From assembly GCA_024336345.1 (NCBI GenBank), contig JANFOG010000006.1, positions 372,001-436,000 of the forward strand: a DNA stretch of 64,000 nt, read 5' to 3'. Positions 38,311 through 50,602 of this stretch are shown one piece after another; positions within the stretch are counted from its first letter, which is position 1; every line of letters begins with the position of its first letter. The DNA comes from Mariannaea sp. PMI_226. Taxonomy: Eukaryota; Ascomycota; Sordariomycetes; Hypocreales; Nectriaceae. The position numbers and the translations under genes are program-made. The notes under the pieces were generated by a model. That model was not told the DNA's origin. It saw only the letters and a program-made list of their open reading frames with translations, and made no database searches.

Positions 38311-40401
38311 TTAGATCCAATCTTCTCTAATCGGCTCGGGTCCGGTTCTACTTCGAGATCCTTGCCGACTATGCGACGCTCTCGAGCTCACCGAAGGCCT
38401 TCTTGGCTTGTAAGAGCTTCTTGAGCCGGCGCGAGAGTGCTGGGCTCTGCTTTGTGTCGGGCTGTATACATCGGGACTTAGCGTCAATTCCGCATCTTCC
38501 TTGATTTGCTCGCGAGCCCGACTGCGAGCGGGGACTGGGGGAAGGTCTTTGTTTTTTCGTTGATCTTCCTTCATAGCTTCTTCGTCGGGGAGTGTAATCA
38601 CTGTGATACCCAGAGGGCTAGGCTTCTTGGAAGTAACCAGAGGCATGATTGGGTACTCCAACACATCGTGAACCTTGGGGTTCTCTTCGGGCAATGTGGC
38701 AGTTGCCGGGGGCATGTCACCAACGTTCGACAATCGGAGTCCGATTTGAACAGTAGCAGATGACACAATTGACGACCCTCGGTGGTGGTGTAGATCTCCC
38801 TGCTCACGGATTTGGGGCGGCGCGAGGAGATTTTCAGTTGAACGCGAAGCGAAGTCCTCTTTGGGGGGAGGAGGTGCATATCTGCTCGTGGGTAGAATAT
38901 AAGAGTTCTTTGGCAAGAGAGGAGCGTCTGATGGATTCGGCATCATGTTGTACCAGCTCTTCTTCAGGGATCTGAGGGTAGATTTCCTGCGTACTCGCGC
39001 AGGCTCGGGTGACGAGGGTAGATTCAGGTGGACAGGTGGGCAAATAATCCCAAGACTTGGGACATGGAGGCTTCCATTTCGAGAAGCGTCAAAACCTCTC
39101 AAGATATCAAGGGTATCGGGAGAAGCCCCATCGCTGCCCTTGGTTGTTCGCCGATGTCGTTTTGGAGGAGAGATGGGTTGAGTAATCTGAAGACCAAAAT
39201 CGAAGCTTGAGCCTCCGTCTGAGAAGCCCTTCTCAAAAGCTTTTGGTTCGATGCCATCCCAGTCATTCGGGCCGATTGTAGCTGTTCTGTTGGATCGAAG
39301 GAGGAGATGCATGCTGCCTGTCAAAAGGCCAGAGAGGTTGATGACGACAGCAGCCACCATTGATGCATTCATAGCATTTCTATCGTTGGCATTTCCAAAA
39401 GAAATGTAGAAGAAGAAGGGAATCGGGATCGTCTTTGTTATGGTTAGCATGGGAATATGGAGCAAAAAGTTGCACGCAAGATTACTAACGTTCGATACAA
39501 TGGCTACAATGAGGAAGTAGACCATACGAGAGGCTTCGATCCGTTCCATTGGGCCAAGATTGGTGGCATTCACCAGCCTAAAGAATACAATGGTAACTTC
39601 AACGGCCAAGAGAGCAACGACCACGATGAGAAAGATGAAACAACCCAGCTGGTACGGTTGCAAGTACCACACAAGGCAGGCGAAGCAGAAATTAGGTGGT
39701 CGCATCATCATAGTGATGGTGAGCGCTACCATCACGCAAAGCACAACCCCAGCGAGGCAAATGACGGTATTCCATCGCCCTCGTGCGGGAAAGGGGCGGC
39801 GTCGCTTAAGGGCACGAATCGCCAACTCCAAGCCAAAGACTACTTGGATGATAGGGAGGAGGAGAAAGGCTAGGGAAATGAATTAGCAAAATCAATAAGA
39901 AACATGACAGGGTAGCGCAAGCTAGTGTTATCTGTTCGCATACCTGGAAGCATGGCCTGCGAGATCCCAGTGCAGCCCAGAATCGTTAGAGACTTGAGTC
40001 CCTTGGACTGGGAGATTGAGAAGACGATCCCTTGAGCAGCAATGCCCCATGATAGTACGAATGGGAAAACGTCTGCCGGGCTGATTAATTGGGACCAAGA
40101 TGATCTACAACATATTTTCATAACTTGTTAGTATCACGATTTCCATGATTCAATCGACTCTTGGGGTTGACCCATACCTGAAGCTCCATCTTCGATCTAT
40201 CCTCCTCGCCGTTACCCACGATTGTCCCAAGATTCCGGCCGCAGTCACGAACCCGGCGATGGTGTTGAAGCACGCAAGCACAATTATTGATGTTCGAGCA
40301 GACTCGGCAGCAGCAAACTTGAGCTCGTTGTCCCAGGCTGAGGTTGTGTTCGTTTCGAAGCCGAAGCCATTCGAGGTGGCTCTCGCCCATGGCTGAGCCA
40401 T
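38311..40401 (-). CDS. Seven-helix, GPCR-like integral membrane protein
   Basis: Three exons: 40178-40401, 39944-40104 and 38311-39869 (647 aa). Intron 1 has a textbook ACTAAC branch site and TAG acceptor; intron 2 has a GTATGC donor and CCTAG acceptor. The N-terminus has NTT and no clear signal peptide. Seven hydrophobic segments follow: IIVLACFNTIAGFVTAAGIL, VFPFVLSWGIAAQGIVFSIS, a segment across intron 2 (MLPAFLLLPIIQVVFGL), TVICLAGVVLCVMVALTITM, CFIFLIVVVALLAVEVTIVF, MVYFLIVAIVSNVSNLACNF and MVAAVVINLSGLLTGSMHLL. A cytosolic tail of about 300 residues follows, rich in Ser/Pro/Arg, ending RSRTGPEPIREDWI. This topology is that of a G-protein-coupled receptor, but I see no motif placing it in a named fungal class (Ste2/Ste3, Gpr1, cAMP-receptor-like, Pth11). 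Ligand and partners are unknown. Confidence 0.78.
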
Positions 40402-43400
40402 GTCGTAAGTTGGGGTAGGAACGGGCAAAAAAGGATACGCGGAGACTGGCTCAAGTGAATAGGAATTACAATAAGGCTTCAAGCCTGAGCAGTGCCAGCA
40501 CCGCGTAGTTCTCAATGACACCGACTAGGCAGACATGTCGCGTTGTCTACTTGAGATGATGGCAGAGAGGAAAGGAGGCCGGATAGACAGCGGGATTACT
40601 TGGTGAGGCCCCTTGGTGTGCGTGTGTGTGCAACACAAGGTTGGTCTGGTCTCCCAAAGGGAAATGTGAAGCAAAAGGAGACAGGCAGTCCGGCCCAAAC
40701 CAAAGGCCAGGCGCTTAGGTCGAGTTTAAGAAATGTGCGAGATGAGGGCAAAGAGGCAATGGTACAAGTAAAGTCAAGCAAGCTCCTGGCCTACCAAGAA
40801 GAAGAAGAAAAAAATGTTTGAAACGAAAGAATGGGAATGCAAAGATAAACTACAAGCCTTGGCCGACGATGATGAAGTGCAGAAGGGGGCTCAGATGTAA
40901 AAGCTTCCATCGGCTCAGAGTCCAGCCGGCCGATTCTCGCATACACGTATATAGTAGAGACTTGGTAAAGCTGCAGCTCCCCCACCCCCTCCCCCCCCCG
41001 GTTCAACAGCTTTTTAAAGGTTGGCATGGGTCTTGATAGTTGATGTTTTGCTGATTAGTTTTTACTTCTGCGGGTGAACGAAGGCCCTCTCCACCCACCC
41101 CCTTTGGGTAGACTGGCGCACTTACACACTTGGGACAATGACACACTGACAAAGGTCCGGTTACAGGAGCGATGACACCCAAAGAGCTGCACCAAGATAT
41201 CTGCGCCTAGACGTGGCACGCGGTGGTCAGGCTCTGGGAGCCAGGTTGCCGCATCTCTGACCGGCAAGGTGTGATGGTGCGGACGGGCAGCTGTCAAAGT
41301 GTTGACAAGGCAAGCATCCCGTCCACCAAGAATTGAGCAACACGTCAGTCAAGTAAACAAGTTTTTCGTGCATGCATTTTTCATGGCTATTCGACAATGC
41401 AGATGGGGAAAAGGGCAAAAAGAAAAATGCGGTCTCGCATGAAATTCGAATAGTGGACAGGTTCGCTGTCACGGCATCAATTGACAAGTGTTGATGGCTC
41501 ACAGGCTGAGTGGCCACGAGGTCCCCGGGGAGGAGAGGGTGTGTAAGTTGATCGGACCCTGCGTTTTCCTATCTTGATTGAAAAATCTGCGGAATCTTCG
41601 GCGGCTTGATGAAACGAGACCCAGACTTGAAGACAAGGTCAAAAGACAAAGCGCAGTGAAGAGAGAAAAAAAAAAAGAGAGAGAGAAACCGCGGGCTCTC
41701 TTCCCTCCCCACTCCCCTGGTCTGTGAATAGAGGCCGCGCGGGGTTGAAGCATTGATGGAACAAGGGCAGGTTTCGCCATGACGGATCGCGGAACGTTGG
41801 AACGTTGAAGTTAAGAAAAGCCTCGGGCACTAGGCCAGTTGTGGCGTAGCGCTGTTCCAGTGCAGAGGTGCAGAGCAAGAACAACGGAGACTGTGGCGGC
41901 AGGGACGACACAGGGACCACAGAGAGGCAGGTGTGACCAACCAACGAGGACACGGCAAGGGCACAAACGCCTTTTGGGCATCACCACAAAAAAGAGGCAT
42001 CTCTGCCTCGCGTCCATGATAAAACAAATACACGACAAGGGAGGGAAAAAGGGGGGGGGGGCAAAAAGCCCAGAATACGGAGAAAGTGGTGAAATGCGTT
42101 TCCTACTCGCTGAAAGCTGACTGACTCGTGAGGGAAGCTGGAAGCCTGGATGAGTGGCACTCTGCACCTGGCTACTCTCCGTTGCGGAACAGCAAGTTGC
42201 CGAAAAAAAGGGCTTTTGGCCAACAGGTTGGAAACAGGCATGTTGTTTCCCAGGCTGGCATGCAACAACCTAGAGCCTGCGATAAAGACAGATTTCATGC
42301 GTTAAGACGCCGTTGAGGCTATCACGAGACTGTAGCGAGTATACAAGTTGTCCAGCCAGTCACGACTCGATCCTCTTCATCATCAGCCTGTTGTAAGGCG
42401 TCTTTGAGGCCCAGACTAACTCTAGTTACTTGTCTCTCCGCTTCTCTCTTTCATGCCGACACACGTACACGCACATATGCGGCTCATGCCCAGCCCCCCC
42501 TTCCCCCCGCCTCTCCATTTCTTCTGGCTTTTTTCTACCCTCTGGGCTGTAATAAGCTGTCAAAGATTTCTTTATACTTCGTTGACTAAAAAGAGCAGGG
42601 GGGGTGCTTGGTCGATACCAAAGACTGCATATTATAAGATATGCATGGCCCATGCATACCGGTACCACTTCCGTGACACACCCGGGCAAGCGAGATCTCA
42701 CCCTTTGCGTCATTCTGGTGTGCCACCATCTAAGTCATATCATATGCAGTAGCTCTCTTTCCTCTCTTTTTTTTTCAGCCAATGTTCAAATTCCCTGCAA
42801 GAGACGGTCAATGGGTTGCAGTGGCGCAGACGCACGTTCTTGTATTCGTATTCCAGCTCTACCGTCGTATGCATGATGGAACAATGAGTTCAATTGATTT
42901 CAATGCCAGCCTCAATCCTCACCGTTTAGAAGTATCAGCCACTCCGTCATTAAACATCCAAATTGTCCCTGCCGGTGAATGGACCTGACGCGGTTTCATC
43001 CACCTCCTCCCTATTCTGAAAAGAAAAAAAAAAAAAAAAAAAAGAGGGAAGAGGAAGAGGGAAAACAAGAAGAAAAAAAAGAAACGCAGGGGAAAAAAGA
43101 ACCCCCATGCCTCTCGGCGACTTAGACCCAGGCAACAGCATCAAACCTGCGACCGGAACTTCCCAGCCAAGATCGCCTCCATTGACCCTTTTTTTTTGGG
43201 GCTGAGAATACTCGCTGTCGGTGTCTCAACACCCCCCTCTCAATTAGCTTAAACACGATACGTAGCAATGTCGGCGATACTGCCAAATAGTTCCCCTGTT
43301 TTGTCACACTCGGCCAGGACATCCTAAAAGAGAACTTTCTGAAACAGTTGTTGAAGAGAGGTGGAGGTGGGCCGCTCAATTATGCCAGGAGCTCTGCCAG

Positions 43401-45896
43401 GAGAGAAAAAGAGGGATAAAAGAGGAAGAAAGAAAAAAATAAGCCAAGAAGGAAAAAAGATTCCACACTTCCGGTGAGGCTTCCAATTTCCTGCAGCATT
43501 GGTACACGCTGCAAGGATATGGAACATAGGATACGAAGACGAAGCTATGTTTGGCCGTGGTGCTAGCTTTGACCTCGTGGTTGAAAATGCGAAACAGGCC
43601 AAGATGGAGAGAATGTCTGTGGGTTGTCGATGGTGGCGGCGATAAGCTTCCATTCATTCATTCTTTCTTTCTTTCTTTCTTAGACTATTATTCTCGTTGA
43701 TCTTCACCTTGCTCTTCTGTTTCTCCCCCCTTTTATTTTTTTAAATCAAATCCTTTGACGGTTGGAAGGAGACCTCATTTCGAGCCCTGGCAAAAATGGT
43801 TACAACAGCAAGAGAGAAGAGAAAGAGACCAAGGACTATACCTTTTTTTAAATTTAGACAGGTTCTTTGGCAGCCATCTAGTTTCACATCTCACTGCTAC
43901 TCCTCCATACAGTAGCTCTCGTGCAAGATAATAGCTAGTGGCTGTGCGCTGTAAATTGAACAGCTCTCATCTCAACAACTCATTCATTCCATTCATCTAA
44001 TTCATTTACATGATGCACTGCGTCGTCATTTCGCTGTCCTCTGGGTTAACCTGTGTGGCTTAGTGATGAAACGGCCACGAATAACACTACCCTACCTGCC
44101 AGCTGCCCTCCTCTAACAAGCTTCCAAAACTCCGGGAACTCTCCGGCACCGGTTTTAGACTTAGAGGATGCATGAACAGGAGGTACGGGCTGGGTGAGGA
44201 GTATTAAAAGTCCCTCTTCGTCATGCATTGTGTGATTAGGTTATGCTAAACAGTGGTGGTGGTGATGATGGAATATTCACTCTAGCTTGCCACGAGTTGG
44301 GCACCGTAACTCAGGGGTTTGTCCTAATGTGTCTAGCCATTACCGTCCGTATTGAAAAACATAGAGTTGAAATAGACATGATTTAAATTACGATCTAAAT
44401 TTATGTAGAATTGCACCGAAAAATTAGGCAAGGGTGTGTTCTCTTTGTGCAGCTGATACGGGTTTTGTTCGGAGGGGAGAAGCATCACAGACTCCTTGTG
44501 TACTACTAGATCAGATCATCTTCTCGCTTTCATTCACAGCAAAGCCCGAATTGTGCATGTACAAAGCAGATTATCAGGGCTGAAACTCTTTGCTCTTGCA
44601 ACGGTTCTTTTGTAAACCAGGCCCAGTTGTTACTAGTTACTGATTCACTTCTCCCATGTCTATAGTTGCAATTCGGTAATTAGCAACACTTGCGTTACCT
44701 TCCTTCTGCCCTACAGAGTCTCGTCCAATCTTTCTCGAATCATACGGTGATCCTCTGGAAGTATTCTTTTCTCTTTTCTGAAAAGCTCTCGGGGGACTAC
44801 TGCTTCATTGGTATACTCGTCGATCCTATACGTGACAAACTAATACAAGTTTCACCTTCTTCTGACATGTTTTACCTCGACTCCGACTTATCCAGGATTG
44901 AGGAGATCTTCTTTCGGATGGAGGGTCCCCCGCATGCATTGTTGGTCCTTGACCTATACACTAAAAAGCCTTACCTTCATAAACAACCCTTTTTCATCTG
45001 ATCTCCCGAGAGGTTTCCTTGGCAGACAAACTTGTCAGCTCGGGGCATATCCCGGCCGTTCTTACTTGGTCAAGTTAGACCATTAAGCCTGAAATTGGTG
45101 TATTCTACGGCATAAAAGAGTAATTTTAGTTTGTATCTGGTTAAAATTTGCTTACTGAGGCGTAATGTAACTCCCCTCTTTTCAATATCTTGGCTGGGGA
45201 GAAGACGATACTCCACCCAGGCGCCACCACAGGTCATGATGATGACGATGGGGAGGAGCGCTACAAGACAGAAGGAATGCTGTCAATCACAAGTCCCAAG
45301 TCTCTCTAAGTGCCTTTGAGTGAGAAACACACGCAAGAGTCCATATGAATTCTTACTCTTCCAAGGAATGAGCATACAATAGGCTGGTGGGTTCCGGAGA
45401 CAATCCTCCGCTCTGCATCAATCTCGATGGCAAGCCCGGCAGAGTGGACAAAGGCGGCTCAAAACAGTTACGGCAACGCATAACGACAACAACCTCGGGA
45501 AACTTATTTCTTTTCATTCATTTTAGTTTCTTTTCCCAGTCAGTAGTAGCAGTCTGTTTGGTTCCTTGACGAGCATTCCCACGTGCTTGTGGAGTGCAGC
45601 TTTTCCCAATGAATTGTAGGGTAGAATCATCAGCAACCCAACGTCATGACTTCTCCCACTATTACGACGCGTGGGGCCTCATGTGGCGCTATACAGTCAC
45701 AGCAATCACAGGCGCCTCCACCAAGCTCTCCAGACAACAGGCATCATACAGCCTCATCGAGGCTTTTCGCCAATCATTCTACCGTTGGAAGCCACATCAG
45801 ACCCCTTCAAGTAGAGCATGTGCTGCGAATCTCTCCACCCAAGTGAAGAGTGAGCCATCTCTTTTGGTGGGAAGCCGAAGCCTGCCTGCAACACCA

Positions 45897-45950
45897 TGAC
45901 GTTATGACGTTCTGACTACATCACCAGGGGCAAGTATCGTCATGACGTCA
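45897..45950 (+). promoter_or_regulatory. TGACG (CRE/bZIP-like) cluster upstream of grg-1
   Basis: TGACGT at 45897-45902 and 45905-45910, and the full palindrome TGACGTCA at 45943-45950, about 455-508 nt before the grg-1 ATG. An AGGGG stress-type element lies between them (45926-45930). Further TGACG cores are at 46126-46130 and 46225-46229. These are the recognition core of Atf1/CREB-type bZIP factors; occupancy is inferred. Confidence 0.5.
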
Positions 45951-46262
45951 ACGAAAACCCTTACAGTGCAGTTTTGGCAATGAGGCCATGTTCAAACGGG
46001 TGTTTTTTTTTTCTGTTTTCCTTTGCACACTCTCTCTCTTTGTGTGTAGTTTGCTGGCTGAGAGTCGAGTCCTGTGATTTGTTTCCCTGTAGGCAAATTC
46101 GTTGCGTATGCAGCGATCAAATCTATGACGCCATGAAATCGGACCCTTAAGACCAAGTTGCATGTGCTCATTGCCAACTATCCAGGAGAATTCAAGGTAC
46201 CATCCGCTTCTTGACACCAGATAATGACGCATCAATTGATACATCATGCTTGATCTCTCATG

Positions 46263-46270
46263 TATATAAG
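46263..46270 (+). promoter_or_regulatory. Probable TATA box of grg-1
   Basis: TATATAAG, 135 nt upstream of the ATG. A start of transcription near 46295 would give a leader of about 110 nt made mostly of A, C and T, as expected of a highly expressed fungal gene. Confidence 0.65.
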
Positions 46271-46404
46271 TCTCTTCCGTTCGGCCTGATCAACTTTAAT
46301 CTCATACTCTATCAACACACATACACACAACAAAGCCCTCACAACTCAAAAGACCAATCAATCTCAAATCAAATCCTCAACCAAAAACTACACAAACCAT
46401 CACA

Positions 46405-46717
46405 ATGGATTCCATCAAGCAGGGTGCCAACTACGTCGCTGAGAAGACCAAGGAGGCCACTTCAGGCGCTTCCAAGGAGACCAACAAGCAGGTCGCCAAG
46501 GACTCCGACGCCCCCCTCGGCACTCGGTAAGTGCATCATACCAATGCTTTGACTTCTCTTCTCTTCCCTTCTCTTCCCTTCCCTTCCCTTTTGGTGTTAT
46601 CAACCAGTCTCTAACATTTCTTGACATAGTGCCTCCGCCGCCAAGGACACTCTTGGCGATAAGTTGGACGAGCAGAAGCACAGCGCCAAGGGCGAGGCCC
46701 ACAAGGAGGCTATCTAA
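46405..46717 (+). CDS. grg-1: Glucose-repressible / clock-controlled protein GRG-1 (CCG-1)
   Basis: Homologue of Neurospora grg-1/ccg-1, a small, very abundant stress protein induced by glucose loss, the clock and osmotic stress. Two exons, 46405-46526 and 46630-46717 (69 aa; Neurospora about 71). It starts MDSIKQGANYVAEKTKEA, has TSGASKETNKQVAKD in the middle, an LGTRASAAKDTLGDK stretch spanning the intron, and ends GEAHKEAI, matching the family end to end. The protein is charged, lacks Cys and aromatic residues except one Tyr, and should be largely disordered or helical when bound, rather like LEA proteins. The intron carries a CTTCC/CTTCT pyrimidine tract (about 46553-46590). Start context is CACAATGG. 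A clear TATA box and a TGACG cluster lie upstream. Molecular function is unknown. Confidence 0.94.
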
Positions 46718-47073
46718 GCAGTCTCACTGGCAGCAAATATGTTGGAAAGGGGAATTGACACATTTTTGTTCGATGGATGCACGGCTGAGTTAATGATGAA
46801 ACTCGGCCATGAGTGTGATAACTAGGATTCAGATACCCTCACCCCCTACTTAGCTATAATCAAACAATCAAGTTTTCCCCCAGCATCTTCTATCGCCTTC
46901 GATTATAGGAGCAGATGTGATCCAATATATATACAATGACTAAAATCCAAAAATGCGAAATGTATAGTTAACACAATCTCTCAAAAGACCAATCGCTTTC
47001 TGGATTCTTACTCAAATGTGTAGATGACGGGTTTTATATAACCAGTTGAAACATACTCTAGGATCCTTCCGCC
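46718..47073. other. Convergent 3' intergenic region
   Basis: About 356 bp between grg-1 (+) and the EBP-type gene (-), presumably the two 3' UTRs. Nothing else is seen. Confidence 0.6.
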
Positions 47074-48009
<936 letters not shown>

Positions 48010-48684
48010 GGCTGCGGTTTGTGATGGGTTTGTGGTAGCTGCTAGCTCAATTGTAGTCGTGGGATTCCGGCGGCGGCGGCGGCGGTGGTGGTGGTGGTGG
48101 TGGTGGTGGTGGCCCCGGAAGGGATGAATGGCGCTGCTGACGATATCCGTGCAACTCTCCGAGTGCCGGTACTTGCAATTGACCTGCTCCGGGTGGCCTG
48201 GCGATTCAATTGGTAAGACACGGCTGTGGAAGCAATATGGTGAAGTTGTTGACAGCTCGCGACGCTTCTGCTGACGTGTGAAGTGGGCGGTGGACAAAAG
48301 CGACTTTGTGGGGGTTAGCTCGTTTGCTGGGCTAAATATACATACATCAAAAAAAGGCAGGACTATGAATAAAGATATATATACCTATATATATATCACT
48401 GACTGGCTAATCCGACATAGCCGGGCGTTATAAAACAATCGATGGCACCAAATATAAATGTACATTGAACTCCTCTGGTGCACTCTACAATGATATGTAA
48501 GTTATGTAGTTAGTTAGTTCCTTGCACCGTCCATAAACCTATGCATTCGATATAATCATCTCATTCCGACCCCCCTGAGGACCTATGATACATCTCCCGC
48601 CTTACGTTGAGGGTCACAACTTAGCCCATCCAACGCTTCCTGAGCTTGCGGTAAAGTTTCCGTCTTCCTCTTTTTTTCTCGCCT
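48010..48684. other. Region between EBP-type and NAD kinase genes
   Basis: 675 bp between two minus-strand genes: promoter and leader of the EBP-type gene on the left, 3' end of the NAD kinase gene on the right. It contains the GGC/GGT microsatellite (48069-48112). No gene with its own ATG and domain is visible. Confidence 0.6.
48069..48112. repeat. GGC/GGT trinucleotide microsatellite
   Basis: About six GGC/CGG units followed by nine GGT units. On the minus strand, in the open frame upstream of the EBP-type ATG, it would read as nine His then six Arg codons. Confidence 0.85.
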
Positions 48685-50602
48685 CTACTTCTCCCACTCC
48701 TTATACATCTTCTGCTTCTGTCTCTTATTCCACCCCAACTTCCCACTAATACTATTCACCCAATCCTCACTCCGCCGTCCCTCGGCCTGTACGGACGCAA
48801 ACGGGAACCGGCTGGCGCTGATGGTTACGTAGTCACCCGGTTTCAACTCCACGCGCTCCCGCCCATCAAAGCTCGCCCACGCCGCCGTCCGAGCCTCGTA
48901 CGGCACGCCCACACGTAGTACGATGGTGTCGGGGAGGATGATGGGTCGGAACGACAGCGTGTGAGCACAGATGGCTGTGACAAGCATGACTGGATTCTCT
49001 GGGTGGCAGAGCGAGCCGCCGGCGGCAAGGTTGTAGGCTGTTGAGCCTGTGGGCGTAGACACGCAGATGCCATCAGCCAGCACCGAGGTGAAGTGTTCGT
49101 CGTCTCCAAATATCTCCAGGTTTGATAGTGCTGGTATATGTGTTAGCCGCAAGCATTGATATTACGAGTACAAAACAGAGAGTGTAAGGGGATTGGGGGC
49201 ATATTTCGTACATGCACTGGGGCCTCGATCCACCACCACCTCATTCAGAATTTCAAAAGTGCCATCCGGCCTATGAGTATGCTCATCCTCTCTTTCCTCG
49301 CCAATCAGCTCTTCCACAAGGTCTCGCCCTTGCAGCAGAGCTTCCTCTTCTTCCGATGACCCTGGCTCAATCTCAAGCCTCTTTCGTCGCTGACTTCTCA
49401 TGACTGTGCCCTCAAACCGCAGCCTCAAACTCACAGTCACGCCCTTGGTGAACGCTGAGGTCAGTGTCTTCTGGTAGTCTTCGAAGTCAAACTTGGTCAG
49501 GAATCCGAGGCTGCCTAGCGCAAAGCTGAGTACCGGCGGAACGATGCGCTGAAAGAGCCAACTCGCATACAGGACTGTGCCGTCGCCTCCGAGGGAAATG
49601 ACAAAGTCGAACGTATGTGGTCGCTTCCTACACATGTCCTCGCTCCAATATCGAAGGCGAGCGCTGAGGTCAGTTTTTGCCTCCTCGAGGCCAAGCTCAC
49701 CAGAAGTAATATAGTCTTTTGCGGTTTCCTCAATGAGGCCGTTGACGTCAAATTTCTTGTTATGCTTCAACTTGTCCTGCACGTACACGGTGTACTTGAA
49801 TTCCCGATCCGGATGAAGCAGCCAGCGTGTCAGCTCACGAGTCTTGGGGATCAAATCTTGGTCGTAGATTTTGGTGAGGAGGAAAATGGTCTTGACACGG
49901 AAGCGAATGCGCATGCTGCTCAGCCGGCGACTCAGCTCGCGAACACCCCAGGCCATTTCGCTGAGCTGCTTCTTAGTGAGGAGGCGACTGTGCAGGTCAT
50001 CGTAGTTGTTAAGTTCTACTTCTGAAAGGCTTTTGGTCATCTGCTGCGTCCAAGCCTGCTGGTCAGTCTGCCCGCCGTCATCCGCTGGCTCGATACTGTA
50101 GGGGTCTACAATAGCACGATGCTTCCTGTCAGGGCTGATGAGAGCATCGAGGCCTTTGTCTTTGCAGTCGCCATCCACGGTGGTGCTGGGCGGGCTGGTG
50201 AATGGTGTCGGGCTGAGGGAGATCTCTGAGTCAGGCTCGCTCCCAGCTACGGAGCTTGTGGCATCTCGAGCTCGGCGCTGACTGTCGAGGAACTGGTGAA
50301 CAAGACATTCGGTGCGACGACGACCTGAGCGACGGATGAGAGGGAGCTTGTTGTCGGCGGAGACCATAGAGCTCTTTCGACGGTAGGGATTACCAGGGTC
50401 GAACACGACCTAGCCATTGGCAATGGCATCTCGTATTAGCGAGTAATTTCCAAGCAGTGATGTCCCCCGGGTGCTGCGCAGTGCTGCGCAGGGCCGGCAG
50501 GAAACCAATAATACACACCTCCACCTCTCTGCCATCGTCATCAGAGTTACTTTCGGAGCTCTCGGTATCAAATGATATGTGCTTGACCGTCTTCTCGCCC
50601 AT
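48685..50602 (-). CDS. ATP-NAD kinase (UTR1/POS5 family)
   Basis: Phosphorylates NAD+ (or NADH) to NADP(H), supplying reducing power. Three exons: 50519-50602, 49212-50409 and 48685-49130 (575 aa). The start MGEKTVKHISFD is the first ATG after a TCTC-rich leader. Residues 1-150 are variable and Ser-rich; the kinase fold follows, with FDFVISLGGDGTVLY (GGDG about 302-305), FALGSLGFLTKFDF, NEVVVDRGPSA, then DGICVSTPTGSTAYNLAAGG and ICAHTLSFRPIILPD in the last exon. The donor TGTACG at the exon 2/3 junction was chosen because it gives DRGPSASLSNLE, the same spacing as yeast Utr1; a GTGCAT donor six nt earlier would drop two residues. No mitochondrial presequence is evident, so a cytosolic enzyme is more likely. 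It lies divergent to the sugar-kinase gene. Confidence 0.96.

Larger units (their letters stand above)
40402..46404. other. 6 kb gene-poor stretch before grg-1
   Basis: No supported gene. The left end should carry the promoter of the 7TM gene and the right end that of grg-1. It contains A/GA-rich tracts (about 41667-41690), a G11 run (42051-42061), an A-rich run (about 43023-43043) and a TTTC tandem (about 43662-43680). A 103-codon frame at 44690-45001 lacks an ATG start and shows no domain. Confidence 0.5.

Noticed and set aside
44690..45001. 103-codon plus-strand frame in the region before grg-1
   Set aside because: Starts at TTG and shows no family match.
49211..49218. GTGCAT donor for NAD kinase intron 2
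   Set aside because: It stays in frame but removes two residues from the DRGPS-LS spacing seen in Utr1; the GTACGA donor six bases on restores it.
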